DNA of 64,000 nt from Pedobacter sp. PAMC26386 (GCA_014302835.1 CP060294.1:4427067-4491066); one strand, 5' to 3'. Shown: positions 35,851 to 44,388, counted from the first letter of the stretch. Numbers and translations are program-made. The notes: generated by a model not told the origin, from the letters alone.

Positions 35851-37422
35851 ATGGCCAACAAACTGCTTAGTATGAACAAAATAAGACAGATACTCATTTT
35901 TTTTGAACGGGGGGCCTCCCTGAGGTCCATAGAGAATGAGCTTAAGACAAACAGAAAAACGATTAGGCGTTATCGCGATAAATTTCAGCAAACAGGCCAT
36001 AGTTTTACTGCATTACTCCAATTAAAGGACCATCAGCTTGATGAAATCCTGGGGCTTAGCAAGCCAAAGGTAATTGAATACCCTGAGCCCCGTAAAGCTT
36101 ACTTCTCTAGTCAATTAAGCTATTATCATGAAGAATTAGCCAGGGAGGGTGTAAGCCGTCAATTGCTGTGGGGAGAATACATCAAAGACAATCCTTCGGG
36201 CTATAAATACTCCATGTTTTGTGAACTTTTACGGGAGCATAATAAAGTTCGTAATGCTGTAATGCGTTTTGAACACCGTCCAGCAGAGATGATGCAGGTT
36301 GATTTTGCAGGAGCCCCGCTTCATTATGTGGATACTTTAACCGGAGAGCTCGTAGCCTGTCCTGTTTTTATCGCTGCATTGCCCTTCAGCAGCTATGGTT
36401 ATGTGGAAGCCTTACCGAATGCAAAACTTCCCCAGGTAGTAAAAGCATTGAATAATACCCTGGAGTATCTGGGTGGGGTACCATTAGGTGCCAAATCGGA
36501 TAACATGAAGCAATGGGTAACCAAGAGCTGCAGGTATGAGCCAACCTTTACAGATATGTTAGCACAATGGGCCAGCCACAACAACATTGCTTTATATGCC
36601 TCAAGGCCCTACAAGCCAAAGGATAAGCCAGCCGTAGAGAACTCGGTGAAGATTGCTTACCTGCGTATTTATGCTACGTTACGGAACCAGACTTTCTATA
36701 GCCTGGCTGAGCTGAATAAGGCCATAAAAGAGAAGTTGGAGCTGCATCATAAAATGAACTTTCAGAAAAAGACCATCAGTCGTGAAGAATTATTCATGGA
36801 ACAGGAAAAGTCACATTTACAGGCACTTCCCCAATCGAGCTATACGATCAAACACTATACAAAATCAAAAGTTCAGAAGAACTACCATGTAATTGTTGGT
36901 GAAGACTGGCACTTTTACAGCGTTCCCTGCCGCTATATCGGTAAAGAGGTGCGTATTACATATTGTGCTGACACCGTTGAGATCTACCACGATAGCCACC
37001 GGATTGCCCTGCACACCAGAAGTTACCGGAGCCATCACTATACCACTATTAAGGAACACATGCCAGAATCCCATCAGGCATTCTCAGCGCAGCGTGGCTG
37101 GAGCCCGGAATATTACCTGCAAAAAGCAACGGATAATGGCCCCAGCACTTATGACTTCATGATGAAAATCATGGAAAGCAAGCAGGTTATTGAGCAGGCC
37201 TATTCCTCTTGCATGGGCATACTCCGGCTGATCAAGGCCTATGGTCCCATTCGTACCGAAGCGGCCTGTAAAAGAGGATTAAAAGGATCAAAGTTCCGCT
37301 ATACAGTTATAAAAAACATCCTGGAGAACAATATGGATCAGTTGGAAGATCAACCCTGTCAGGAATACCGTATTCCGGTTCATGTCAACCTAAGAGGTCC
37401 GGAAACCTATCATAACAACTAA
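35851..37422 (+). CDS. istA: IS21-family transposase IstA
   Basis: 523-residue DDE transposase. An N-terminal helix-turn-helix (IRQILIFFERGASLRSIENE; TNRKTIRRYRDKF) binds the ends. The integrase core supplies the catalytic triad: Asp in MMQVDFAG, Asp in GAKSDNMKQW and Glu in DKPAVENSV. A C-terminal basic domain follows. The 14-nt gap to istB suits coordinated translation. No frameshift or stop is present, so the element looks active. Confidence 0.96.
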   Translation: MANKLLSMNKIRQILIFFERGASLRSIENELKTNRKTIRRYRDKFQQTGHSFTALLQLKDHQLDEILGLSKPKVIEYPEPRKAYFSSQLSYYHEELAREGVSRQLLWGEYIKDNPSGYKYSMFCELLREHNKVRNAVMRFEHRPAEMMQVDFAGAPLHYVDTLTGELVACPVFIAALPFSSYGYVEALPNAKLPQVVKALNNTLEYLGGVPLGAKSDNMKQWVTKSCRYEPTFTDMLAQWASHNNIALYASRPYKPKDKPAVENSVKIAYLRIYATLRNQTFYSLAELNKAIKEKLELHHKMNFQKKTISREELFMEQEKSHLQALPQSSYTIKHYTKSKVQKNYHVIVGEDWHFYSVPCRYIGKEVRITYCADTVEIYHDSHRIALHTRSYRSHHYTTIKEHMPESHQAFSAQRGWSPEYYLQKATDNGPSTYDFMMKIMESKQVIEQAYSSCMGILRLIKAYGPIRTEAACKRGLKGSKFRYTVIKNILENNMDQLEDQPCQEYRIPVHVNLRGPETYHNN

Positions 37423-37436
37423 AAAACACTTTAAAA

Positions 37437-38168
37437 ATGAATACACAAAACACATTAGGGCAGTTAAAAACGCTCAAACTAAATGGGATGGCTAAACGTT
37501 ACGAGGCCATTCTTTCACTTCCTGTACACGAGCTGCAGGATGTGCACTCCCTGTTAGGGATAATCACCCAGGCAGAGGTAGAGCACCGGGACCACACCCG
37601 CACAAAAATGCTGCTTAAAGTGAGTAAGCTCCGTTATCATGCCCTCCCTGAAGACATACTTTGTAATGCGGAAAGGGGAATTACCAGGGAACAGGTACTG
37701 AGATTATCTGATGGAATGTTCATTGAAAAAGGACAAAATGTACTCATATCCGGTGCGACTGGTTGCGGTAAAAGTTTTCTGGCCTGCGCTCTGGGACGCA
37801 GTGCCTGCCTGCTTGGATACCGAACCTTATACTTTAGCATGAACAAGTTTCTGGAGGCGCTGGCCCAGGCCAGGCTGGATGGAACTTACCTGAAGTGGAT
37901 AAAGGGTATTTCAGCCAACCGCTTGCTCATACTGGATGACTTTGGACTCAAAGAACTCACCAATGATGCTCGGATTGCACTGTTGGATATCCTGGAGGAC
38001 AGGTATGGTAATGGGGCCACCATCATTACTTCTCAGCTCCCTACAGACAGCTGGTATACTTTCATTGATGAACCAACGTTAGCCGATGCAATAATGGACA
38101 GATTGTCAGCTTCTGCACATAGAATTACTTTAACTGGAAAGTCTCTGAGGAATAAAAAAAATCATTAG
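37437..38168 (+). CDS. istB: IS21-family ATP-binding helper IstB
   Basis: AAA+ ATPase related to DnaC that selects the target and remodels DNA for IstA. 243 residues: Walker A SGATGCGKSFLACALG, Walker B LLILDDFGLKEL, and ITSQLPTDSWYTFID, then DAIMDRLSASAHRITLTGKS near the C-terminus. Normal length for the family. Confidence 0.96.
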   Translation: MNTQNTLGQLKTLKLNGMAKRYEAILSLPVHELQDVHSLLGIITQAEVEHRDHTRTKMLLKVSKLRYHALPEDILCNAERGITREQVLRLSDGMFIEKGQNVLISGATGCGKSFLACALGRSACLLGYRTLYFSMNKFLEALAQARLDGTYLKWIKGISANRLLILDDFGLKELTNDARIALLDILEDRYGNGATIITSQLPTDSWYTFIDEPTLADAIMDRLSASAHRITLTGKSLRNKKNH

Positions 38169-38209
38169 GTTTACACACACCATTCTCGCTTAATAGCGAC
38201 AGGTTCCGA

Positions 38210-38268
38210 CCCCGAACTTGGTGGGATACATTGCACCATTAGGTGGTCCCATTTGTGCGGAATATCCA
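38210..38268 (-). repeat. IS21 right terminal inverted repeat
   Basis: 59 bp, the inverted partner of 35602-35661. It ends GGAATATCCA against the CCCAT target duplication. Confidence 0.92.
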
Positions 38269-38958
38269 CCCATTAACGCGCTCTGCAATAGCGTTCTCAT
38301 ATGGGTCTCCTTTTTCTGTCATACTAACTGCTATCTTACTATCTGTCAGCAGATCTATATATCCTTTGCTGCAATATTGCGATCCTCTGTCGGAATGATG
38401 TATAAGGTCTTTTTGAGGGTACTTCCTATTGCTTATTGCCATTTCCAGTGCATCTATGCAGCCCTGAGCCGAAAGATCTGTCCTGAAGGCCCATCCCATG
38501 ATTTTTTTAGAATAGGCATCTGTGATCAGGCTGAGATAGCCCCATTGTTTTTTAAGATGTATATAAGTAATATCGCTTACCCAAACCTGTTCAGGATGAT
38601 TGATGCTCAATTCTTTGATCAGATTATTGTATTTACGCATCCAATGCCTTGAATTGGTGGTTACCGCATTTCTTCTTCGTTGTCTGATATGTAGGCTATG
38701 TTCCCGCATCAGTCCGAAGAGATAGTCCCGGCCAATTTTGATACCGTGTTTTTCTAAGGGCTTGTGCAACATAAAATGTAGTTTTAAAGTACCTATTCTT
38801 TTTTGCGTTTTGCGGATATCAATCACATGCTGCAAAACGATCTCATCTTTTAATCCTTCATCCTGTAGCCTCCATTGATGATCATAATAAGCATGTCTTG
38901 TTTTGCCAAACAGTCTGCACAGCAACTTAATCCCAAGCTTAGGGAAGTCCTGTTTCAT
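38269..38958 (-). pseudogene. IS3 transposase orfB, 5' fragment
   Basis: Codes for the N-terminal and central DDE region: MKQDFPKLGIKLLCRLFGKT, an HTH_21-like segment (RIGTLKLHFML; GIKIGRDYLFGLMREH), first Asp in VWVSDITYIH, second Asp in LIHHSDRGSQY and the catalytic Glu in YENAIAERVNG. It is cut there by the IS21 insertion. Joined to 35351-35596 it gives a continuous frame of 311 residues. Its ATG overlaps the orfA stop as ATGA. Confidence 0.92.
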
Positions 38959-39497
38959 TTTGATGACTGCCTGGCACCAGACTTTTTTCTGATATCGATT
39001 TTAAGCTGTTCTTCAGCGATATCGATCATGGTGTCCAGGGCTTTGATCTTCAAATTGGCCTCTGCAAGGGCTTCTTGCAAGGCTTTGAGTTCTGTGTTAT
39101 CAGATTGATTTGTTGTCTTTTTAACCACCTCTAAAGATTTGATATCGCTAATTTCGACATTTTCTTCTCTAAATTTCTTTATCCAGCCCCGTATTACACT
39201 CGGGTAAGAAATATCAAAGGCAATTTGAGCTTGTCTGACGCTCATTCCTGCTTCTACAGCGCGAAAAACAGACCTCTTTTCTGCCAGTGTATAGCTTTTG
39301 TGTTTCACTATACTTGAACCGTACCGATCTATCCAATCCTTTAGGGTGCAGCTGGCCATACCATATTCCTGTATAAGGTCTCGGCGGGGGACTCCTTGTT
39401 CTGCTAATTGAACAACATATGCGATTAAGCGCTTATCAAAGCGCTGTTGCTTGCCAATCCGATCTGAGTAAATAAACTCTGTTTCTTTTGTTTCCAT
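38955..39497 (-). CDS. IS3-family OrfA (helix-turn-helix DNA-binding protein)
   Basis: 180 residues. Two helix-turn-helix segments (GVPRRDLIQEYGMASCTLKD and MSVRQAQIAFDISYPSVIRG) recognise the element ends; a leucine-zipper-like coiled coil follows (LKALQEALAEANLKIKALDT). The slippery heptamer A-AAA-AAG is in frame near its end (38988-38982), and a -1 shift there enters orfB without a stop, which would make the OrfAB transposase in an intact copy. Confidence 0.92.
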   Translation of the reverse strand: METKETEFIYSDRIGKQQRFDKRLIAYVVQLAEQGVPRRDLIQEYGMASCTLKDWIDRYGSSIVKHKSYTLAEKRSVFRAVEAGMSVRQAQIAFDISYPSVIRGWIKKFREENVEISDIKSLEVVKKTTNQSDNTELKALQEALAEANLKIKALDTMIDIAEEQLKIDIRKKSGARQSSK

Positions 39498-39551
39498 ACA
39501 CTGTTTTTAGTGTATAGCTCTTTTAGGAATCGACAGGTTTTACTTGCAAGT

Positions 39552-39585
39552 AAAAAGCCCTGCTCTCCTTACAGAAAGCCGGGCT
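39552..39585 (-). terminator. Probable ssb terminator
   Basis: On the minus strand AGCCC / GGGCT arms with inner GC and TCT/AGA pairing, then five T residues. It lies about 53 nt after the ssb stop and next to an 18-bp palindrome at the IS3 junction. Confidence 0.6.
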
Positions 39586-39637
39586 CATCCCAAAATTTTT
39601 ATCTCTTAAAAAAATTCAGACGCGATATAGCGTTGGA

Positions 39638-40063
39638 TTAAAAAGGTAAGTCACCAGAGATACCCTCAGCGTCCAAATAATCATTTTCACTTTTCGGCGT
39701 ACTATTGGTTGTTACCGGCGTATTTTCAAAATCACTTTTCCTGCCTAGAATCGTGAAATTCTCCGCAACAACTTCAGTTACATATTTTTTTATCTTCTCC
39801 CGGTCTTCAAATGACCGTGTACGTAGTTTCCCTTCTATATAAACGAGCTTCCCCTTCTGCAAATACTTTGATGCCACTTCAGCTAAACCTCTCCACAGCA
39901 CGATATTATGCCACTCTGTTTGTTCAATGCGTTTCCCATCTTTGTTATAGGTTTCTGATGTCGCCAATGGAAAACTGGCAACGGTAACACCACCATCTAA
40001 GTGACGGACTTCAGGATCCTTCCCTAAATGTCCAACTAAAATTACTTTGTTAATACCTGACAT
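39638..40063 (-). CDS. ssb: Single-stranded DNA-binding protein
   Basis: Coats single-stranded DNA in replication and repair. The OB-fold begins NKVILVGHLGKDPEVR, with TEWHNIVLWRGLAEVASKYL and KGKLVYIEGKLRTRSF. A short flexible tail ends in SGDLPF, the acidic C-terminal tip used to recruit partner proteins. 141 residues is normal for the phylum. It follows mutY by 14 nt, so they probably share a transcript. Confidence 0.95.
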   Translation of the reverse strand: MSGINKVILVGHLGKDPEVRHLDGGVTVASFPLATSETYNKDGKRIEQTEWHNIVLWRGLAEVASKYLQKGKLVYIEGKLRTRSFEDREKIKKYVTEVVAENFTILGRKSDFENTPVTTNSTPKSENDYLDAEGISGDLPF

Positions 40064-40077
40064 GAATTTGGAGTTTA

Positions 40078-41127
40078 CTATTTGTTAAAATAGAAGTTAA
40101 TAAATTTGGTTAGAATTTTCGGTTGTGGCAGCTGATCCAAATCGGCCCAAGTGACCCAATTCGCTTCTGCGCTAACATTAAAGTTAATGATATAATTATC
40201 TAAAGCAAAAAATTGAACGTATATAATTTGGTGTGTCAGCAAATGCTTCAACGACATCAACGGACAAATAATAACATCCGAACCAAAATTTTGTTTAACT
40301 TCTTTAGCAAATTCTTCATAATCACCCTCAACCGGTAACGAAGTTTCAATTCTTGGAAAATCGTATAAATGCTGCCAGATATCTTCCGAAATCCTTTTAT
40401 TAACAAGTACATTATCACCCTGCTTGCAAACAAAATAATTAATATACCTGGTTTTAACCTTCACCGTTTTGAGTTTAACAGGAAGAGAAGAGATCAGATT
40501 ATTTTTTTTTGCATAACAGGAAAGCATTAGTGGACACACGCTGCAATCCGGAGATTTTGGTTTACATTGTAAGGCTCCAAACTCCATAATTGCCTGATTG
40601 TACAAAGCAGGATCCTCCGTATGAATCAAAGACTGAGCTAATTCTGCAAATTGTTTTTTTCCTAAAGTACTATTTATTGGCGTACTTATTCCGAAGTACC
40701 TGGAAAGTACACGGAACACATTACCGTCTAAAACGGCCTTCTCTTCTCCTGAAGAAAAAGAAGAAATCGCGGCAGCTGTATATTCTCCGACTCCCTTTAA
40801 TTTGATCAGATCCTGATATTTTACAGGAAAAATTCCAGCATGTAAATCCACAATCTGACGTGCAGTAAACAACATATTTCTACCACGGGAATAGTACCCT
40901 AAGCCCTGCCAGAGCTTTAAAATCTGTGTTTCAGTAGCGGCCGCAAAATCCAGAACTGTAGGATAGGCATCCAGAAAACGGTTAAAATAAGGCAGCCCCT
41001 GCTCCACTCTTGTCTGTTGTAAGATAATCTCTGATAACCAGATAATATAAGGGTCTTCTGTGTGTCTCCAGGGGAGATCTCTTTTGTTAACCAGATACCA
41101 TCCGATAAGCTCTTGCTGAAATGCCAT
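40078..41127 (-). CDS. mutY: A/G-specific adenine DNA glycosylase
   Basis: Removes adenine mispaired with 8-oxoguanine. DLPWRHTEDPYIIWLSEIIL then QQTRVEQG contains the catalytic glutamate. The helix-hairpin-helix is LKGVGEYTAAAISSF, with the catalytic aspartate in VLDGNVFRVLSR. The iron-sulfur cluster loop has the exact C-x6-C-x2-C-x5-C spacing in CKPKSPDCSVCPLMLSC. The C-terminal NUDIX-like domain (from VKTRYINYFVCKQGDNVL) recognises 8-oxoG. 349 residues is full length. Confidence 0.95.
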   Translation of the reverse strand: MAFQQELIGWYLVNKRDLPWRHTEDPYIIWLSEIILQQTRVEQGLPYFNRFLDAYPTVLDFAAATETQILKLWQGLGYYSRGRNMLFTARQIVDLHAGIFPVKYQDLIKLKGVGEYTAAAISSFSSGEEKAVLDGNVFRVLSRYFGISTPINSTLGKKQFAELAQSLIHTEDPALYNQAIMEFGALQCKPKSPDCSVCPLMLSCYAKKNNLISSLPVKLKTVKVKTRYINYFVCKQGDNVLVNKRISEDIWQHLYDFPRIETSLPVEGDYEEFAKEVKQNFGSDVIICPLMSLKHLLTHQIIYVQFFALDNYIINFNVSAEANWVTWADLDQLPQPKILTKFINFYFNK

Positions 41128-41386
41128 AACCCCAAAAATACAAGTAATCCATTATTATGTTGATTTATAAATTATAATTTTTCAAGTCACAAAATTCTCC
41201 AATGTATATTTTGCTTTACGCTCCAGAAATACGCAGATCATGTCGATTTATGTAAAACTTGCAATTCCCTGATACTATTCAAGATAAATAATTGATCTTT
41301 TATTTTCCTATCTCATTAAAAAGCAATACTTTTGCAACCCCAAATCACTTATAATATTAAACACACAACAATTAATAATAGAAAAT

Positions 41387-41689
41387 ATGACTAAGGCAGA
41401 TATTATTTCAGAAATATCAACGAAAACAGGAATTGAAAAGGTAGATGTACAAGAGACCGTTGAGGCGTTTTTCAAAGTAATCAAAAGTAGCATGATCGGT
41501 GGAGAGAATGTCTATGTTAGGGGTTTTGGAAGTTTTGTTGTTAAAAAAAGAGCACAAAAAACTGCCAGAAATATTTCAAAAAACACTGCGATTATTATTC
41601 CAGAGCATTTTGTACCAAGTTTCAAACCAGCAAAAGTTTTTGTTGATAAAGTAAAGAACAATTCAAAAAAACTAAGCGTAGAAGCTTAA
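41387..41689 (+). CDS. HU/IHF-family histone-like DNA-binding protein
   Basis: 100 residues that bend and compact DNA as a dimer. TKADIISEISTKTGIEKVDV is the N-terminal helix pair and VYVRGFGSFVVKKR the conserved beta-saddle. The C-terminal basic tail after PSFKPAKVF is slightly longer than in E. coli HU. TACTTTTG at 41327-41334 is a possible -7 element. Whether it is HU or an IHF-like subunit cannot be told. The TPR gene follows after 7 nt. Confidence 0.93.
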   Translation: MTKADIISEISTKTGIEKVDVQETVEAFFKVIKSSMIGGENVYVRGFGSFVVKKRAQKTARNISKNTAIIIPEHFVPSFKPAKVFVDKVKNNSKKLSVEA

Positions 41690-41696
41690 TCTGCTT

Positions 41697-42560
41697 ATGA
41701 TGAACACTATCCGATCTAAACAGACATTGATTATTGCAGCAGTAATTCTGCTTGCGGTATTCTTGTTTACAAGAGATATTAAAGGTTTAGTGAAGCCGAA
41801 GAAAGAAACATCTGGCGTTCCTGCCGGGGGGCAACTGACTTCAGCAGGCAGTACAATTAATTTAACAGAGGTTTCGACCGCTGCTAAAAATTCAATTAAT
41901 GCGAACTTAGCAAAGGAAATCACTACATTGGAAAATGCATATAAAACTGCATCTGAAGATCAGAAGGTTCCTGCAGCAAAAGTACTTGCAGAAAAATGGG
42001 ATGATGTTGAGCAAGCTGTTCCAAGCGCGTTATATCTGGAAATCATAGCCGCTAAAGAGCGAAACCTGAATAGCTGGTTAGCTGCAGGTGGCAGACTGAT
42101 GAAAGCCTTTGACAATACACAAGATAGTTTAATCTCTCCTGTGCTGTTACAGAAAGCGAATGCAGCTTATACGAATGCTGTAGCACTGGACTCAACAAAT
42201 CTTGAGGCTAAAACTGGGTTGGGAATCACAATCGTTAACGGAATGGGTGCACCAATGTCAGGAATAGCTATGTTGCTGGACGTCATTAAAAAAGATCCTA
42301 ATAACTTGAAAGCGAATATGAGCTTAGGAACTTTTGCAATCAAATCCGGACAATTTGATAAAGCAATAACCAGGTTTAATGGTATTATTGCCACGAAGCC
42401 TTCACCAGATGCTTATTTCTATCTGGCTACAGCTTATGAAAACCTGGGCAAAAACAAGGAAGCTGTTGAAGCTTACTTAAACAGTAAAAAGTTAGCAGCA
42501 AATCCAACCTTATCTAATTTCATTGATAAGAAAGTGGCAGAGTTGAAAAACAAAAACTAA
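41697..42560 (+). CDS. Membrane-anchored TPR protein
   Basis: 287 residues. One N-terminal membrane segment (TLIIAAVILLAVFLFT) anchors a soluble periplasmic domain. After a helical spacer, at least three tetratricopeptide-like repeats occur (about residues 145-275): YTNAVALDSTNLEAKTGLGI, DVIKKDPNNLKANMSLGTFA, and AYFYLATAYENLGKNKEAVE. These scaffold protein-protein contacts; the partner is unknown. It lies between HU and the basic microprotein and is probably co-transcribed with both. A second ATG directly follows the first. Confidence 0.85.
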   Translation: MMNTIRSKQTLIIAAVILLAVFLFTRDIKGLVKPKKETSGVPAGGQLTSAGSTINLTEVSTAAKNSINANLAKEITTLENAYKTASEDQKVPAAKVLAEKWDDVEQAVPSALYLEIIAAKERNLNSWLAAGGRLMKAFDNTQDSLISPVLLQKANAAYTNAVALDSTNLEAKTGLGITIVNGMGAPMSGIAMLLDVIKKDPNNLKANMSLGTFAIKSGQFDKAITRFNGIIATKPSPDAYFYLATAYENLGKNKEAVEAYLNSKKLAANPTLSNFIDKKVAELKNKN

Positions 42561-42596
42561 TAAACAGATTTATAAAAATATTTAAACCTTACAATT

Positions 42597-42686
42597 ATGC
42601 CAAGCGGTAAAAAAAGAAAAAGACATAAAATGGCCACCCACAAACGTAAAAAACGTTTAAGAAAGAACAGACATAAGAAAAAATAG
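42597..42686 (+). CDS. 29-residue very basic protein
   Basis: A complete ATG-to-TAG frame: MPSGKKRKRHKMATHKRKKR then LRKNRHKKK. Eleven Lys, six Arg and three His make 20 of 29 residues basic. The composition is that of a ribosomal-protein extension. I recall near-identical short frames ahead of RNase G genes in Bacteroidota, which argues for real coding. A Bacteroidota-specific ribosomal protein (bL38) has been described structurally; I cannot say whether this is it. It begins 36 nt after the TPR stop and is followed by a very strong terminator. Confidence 0.75.
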   Translation: MPSGKKRKRHKMATHKRKKRLRKNRHKKK

Positions 42687-42698
42687 ATTTTTCTCCAT

Positions 42699-42757
42699 GA
42701 TCAACGAATAATAGATACTAAGAATATTCTTAGTATCTATTATTCGTTGATCTGTTT
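42699..42757 (+). terminator. 54-bp perfect palindrome with T-tract terminator
   Basis: 42699-42752 is a perfect 54-bp palindrome (27-bp arms with no loop, beginning and ending GATC), followed by TGTTTTTT. It lies 12 nt after the microprotein stop and ends the HU-TPR-microprotein unit, leaving the RNase gene to a separate promoter. Confidence 0.85.
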
Positions 42758-42814
42758 TTTATATATTCAGTCCATGTGTTTAATAAGGGATTTATCCCTT
42801 TAAATGTATAGCTT

Positions 42815-44365
42815 TTGGTAAAGGAATTAATTATCGATTCGTCTCCTACAGGAGTAACCATAGCTTTGATTGAAGATAAACAACTTGTAGAACTTCATAA
42901 AGAACACGTCAACACTAATTACGCCGTAGGCGACATTTATTTAGGCCGCATAAAGAAAATTATGCCGGGACTAAATGCTGCGTTTGTTGATGTGGGTTAT
43001 GAGAAAGATGCTTTTTTGCATTATTTCGATCTTGGTCCGCAAGTTCAATCTTTATTAAAGCTTACAAAAATTAAGCGGAATGGCACTGTTAGTGGAACGT
43101 TATTAGACAATTTAAAGCTTGAAGCCGATATTAATAAGGCTGGCAAAATATCTGAGGTCGTTTCCAAAAACATGCTTATACCTGTTCAAATAGCTAAAGA
43201 GCCTATTTCAACTAAAGGACCGCGTCTAAGCTCTGATCTTTCTATTGCAGGACGGTACATTGTATTAGTCCCGTTTTCTAATGTAATCTCAATCTCGAAA
43301 AAAATTAAGAGTAATACAGAACGTAATCGTTTAAAAAAGATTATTGAAAGTATTAAGCCTAAAAACTTCGGTGTCATCATCAGAACAGTTTCTGAAGGTA
43401 AAGGTGTTGAAGAGTTACAAAAAGACTTATTGGATTCTGTCTCTAAATGGGAAAATTTCATCAAGAAACTACCTGAAGCTGAGCCTTCCAAACGTGTTTG
43501 GGGTGAAATGGACAGAACGTCAACGTTAATTCGTGACATTTTAAGTTCAGATTTCACCAATGTTTATGTGAACGATACGGGTTTGTTTGAAGATATCCGT
43601 TCTTATGTGCATGAGATTTCTCCGGAAATGGAGAAAATAGTAAAACCTTATAAGCACAAGGAACCAATATTCGAGCATTTCGGAATTGAAAAACAAATTA
43701 AGAATGGCTTTGGCAAAACTGTAAATCTTGCCGGCGGAGCCTATCTTGTTGTGGAACACACAGAAGCATTGCATGTTATTGATGTAAACAGCGGTAACAG
43801 AACAGCCAATAAAGAAAATCAGGAAGATAATGCCTTACAAGTAAACAAAGAAGCTGCAAAAGAAATTGCGCGCCAGCTTAGATTACGTGATATGGGTGGT
43901 ATTGTAGTTATCGATTTTATCGATATGCACAAACCAGTTAACCGTAAAATGTTATTTGACTATCTGCGTGAACTGATGCTATTGGATCGTGCTAAACACA
44001 CTATCCTGCCTCCAAGTAAATTTGGCCTGGTACAAATTACACGTCAGCGTGTTCGTCCTGAGATGAATATTGTGACCAGCGAAGTTTGCCCTATGTGTCA
44101 TGGTACTGGTGAGATTAAAGCGAGTATTGTTCTAATGGATGATATTGAAAGTAATATGAACTACATTTTACGTGAGCAAAATGAAAAAAATATTACGCTT
44201 TGTGTACACCCGTATATAGAGGCCTTTATCAAAAAAGGTATTTATTCCCTGCAATGGAAGTGGTTCTTTAAATTCGGACAAAAAATTAAAGTAAAGGCGG
44301 TTCCGTCTTACTTATTAACAGAGTTTCATTTTATCTCTTCTAAAGACGAAGAAATAAAATTGTAA
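42815..44365 (+). CDS. rng: Ribonuclease E/G
   Basis: Endoribonuclease for rRNA maturation and mRNA decay, of the short RNase G type (516 residues). An N-terminal S1 domain (GDIYLGRIKKIMPGLNAAFV), an RNase H-like and 5'-sensor region, then the catalytic aspartates in HVIDVNSGNRT (near 320) and VVIDFIDMHKP (near 365). The zinc-link CPMCHGTGEI near residue 427 joins two subunits. The start codon is TTG at 42815, giving MVKELIIDSSPTGVT, which fits homologues; a -7-like TAGCTTTTG overlaps it, so the transcript may begin at or near the start codon, or an upstream promoter is used. Confidence 0.94.
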   Translation: MVKELIIDSSPTGVTIALIEDKQLVELHKEHVNTNYAVGDIYLGRIKKIMPGLNAAFVDVGYEKDAFLHYFDLGPQVQSLLKLTKIKRNGTVSGTLLDNLKLEADINKAGKISEVVSKNMLIPVQIAKEPISTKGPRLSSDLSIAGRYIVLVPFSNVISISKKIKSNTERNRLKKIIESIKPKNFGVIIRTVSEGKGVEELQKDLLDSVSKWENFIKKLPEAEPSKRVWGEMDRTSTLIRDILSSDFTNVYVNDTGLFEDIRSYVHEISPEMEKIVKPYKHKEPIFEHFGIEKQIKNGFGKTVNLAGGAYLVVEHTEALHVIDVNSGNRTANKENQEDNALQVNKEAAKEIARQLRLRDMGGIVVIDFIDMHKPVNRKMLFDYLRELMLLDRAKHTILPPSKFGLVQITRQRVRPEMNIVTSEVCPMCHGTGEIKASIVLMDDIESNMNYILREQNEKNITLCVHPYIEAFIKKGIYSLQWKWFFKFGQKIKVKAVPSYLLTEFHFISSKDEEIKL

Positions 44366-44388
44366 ATCTCGTGTTCAAAACATAATAG

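Larger units (their letters stand above)
35602..38268 (+). mobile_element. Intact IS21-family element (istA-istB)
   Basis: 2667 bp, begins TGGATATTCC and ends GGAATATCCA, flanked by a direct repeat CCCAT at 35597-35601 and 38269-38273. Both transposition genes appear uninterrupted. The ends carry long terminal repeats and extra internal copies of the binding-site-like motif, as known for IS21. It is inserted in IS3 orfB with its genes opposite to that transposase. Removing it with one CCCAT copy restores the IS3 frame. Confidence 0.93.
35301..39535 (-). mobile_element. IS3-family element, split by an IS21-family insertion
   Basis: Left end TGTCTTATCC (35301) and right end GGAATCGACA (39535) form imperfect inverted repeats that match at 18 of 25 positions, including a shared AGCTATACA block. 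Each end is flanked by the trinucleotide GGT (35298-35300 and 39536-39538), the 3-bp target duplication usual for this family. Without the inner element and one copy of its duplication the IS is 1563 bp. orfA and orfB are on the minus strand; orfB is interrupted. IS3-type DDE transposases act as an OrfAB frameshift product, which this copy can no longer make intact. Confidence 0.88.

Noticed and set aside
38218..38652. Plus-strand frame of 144 codons starting in the IS21 right end
   Set aside because: Antisense to the IS3 orfB fragment and not protein-like; a shadow frame.
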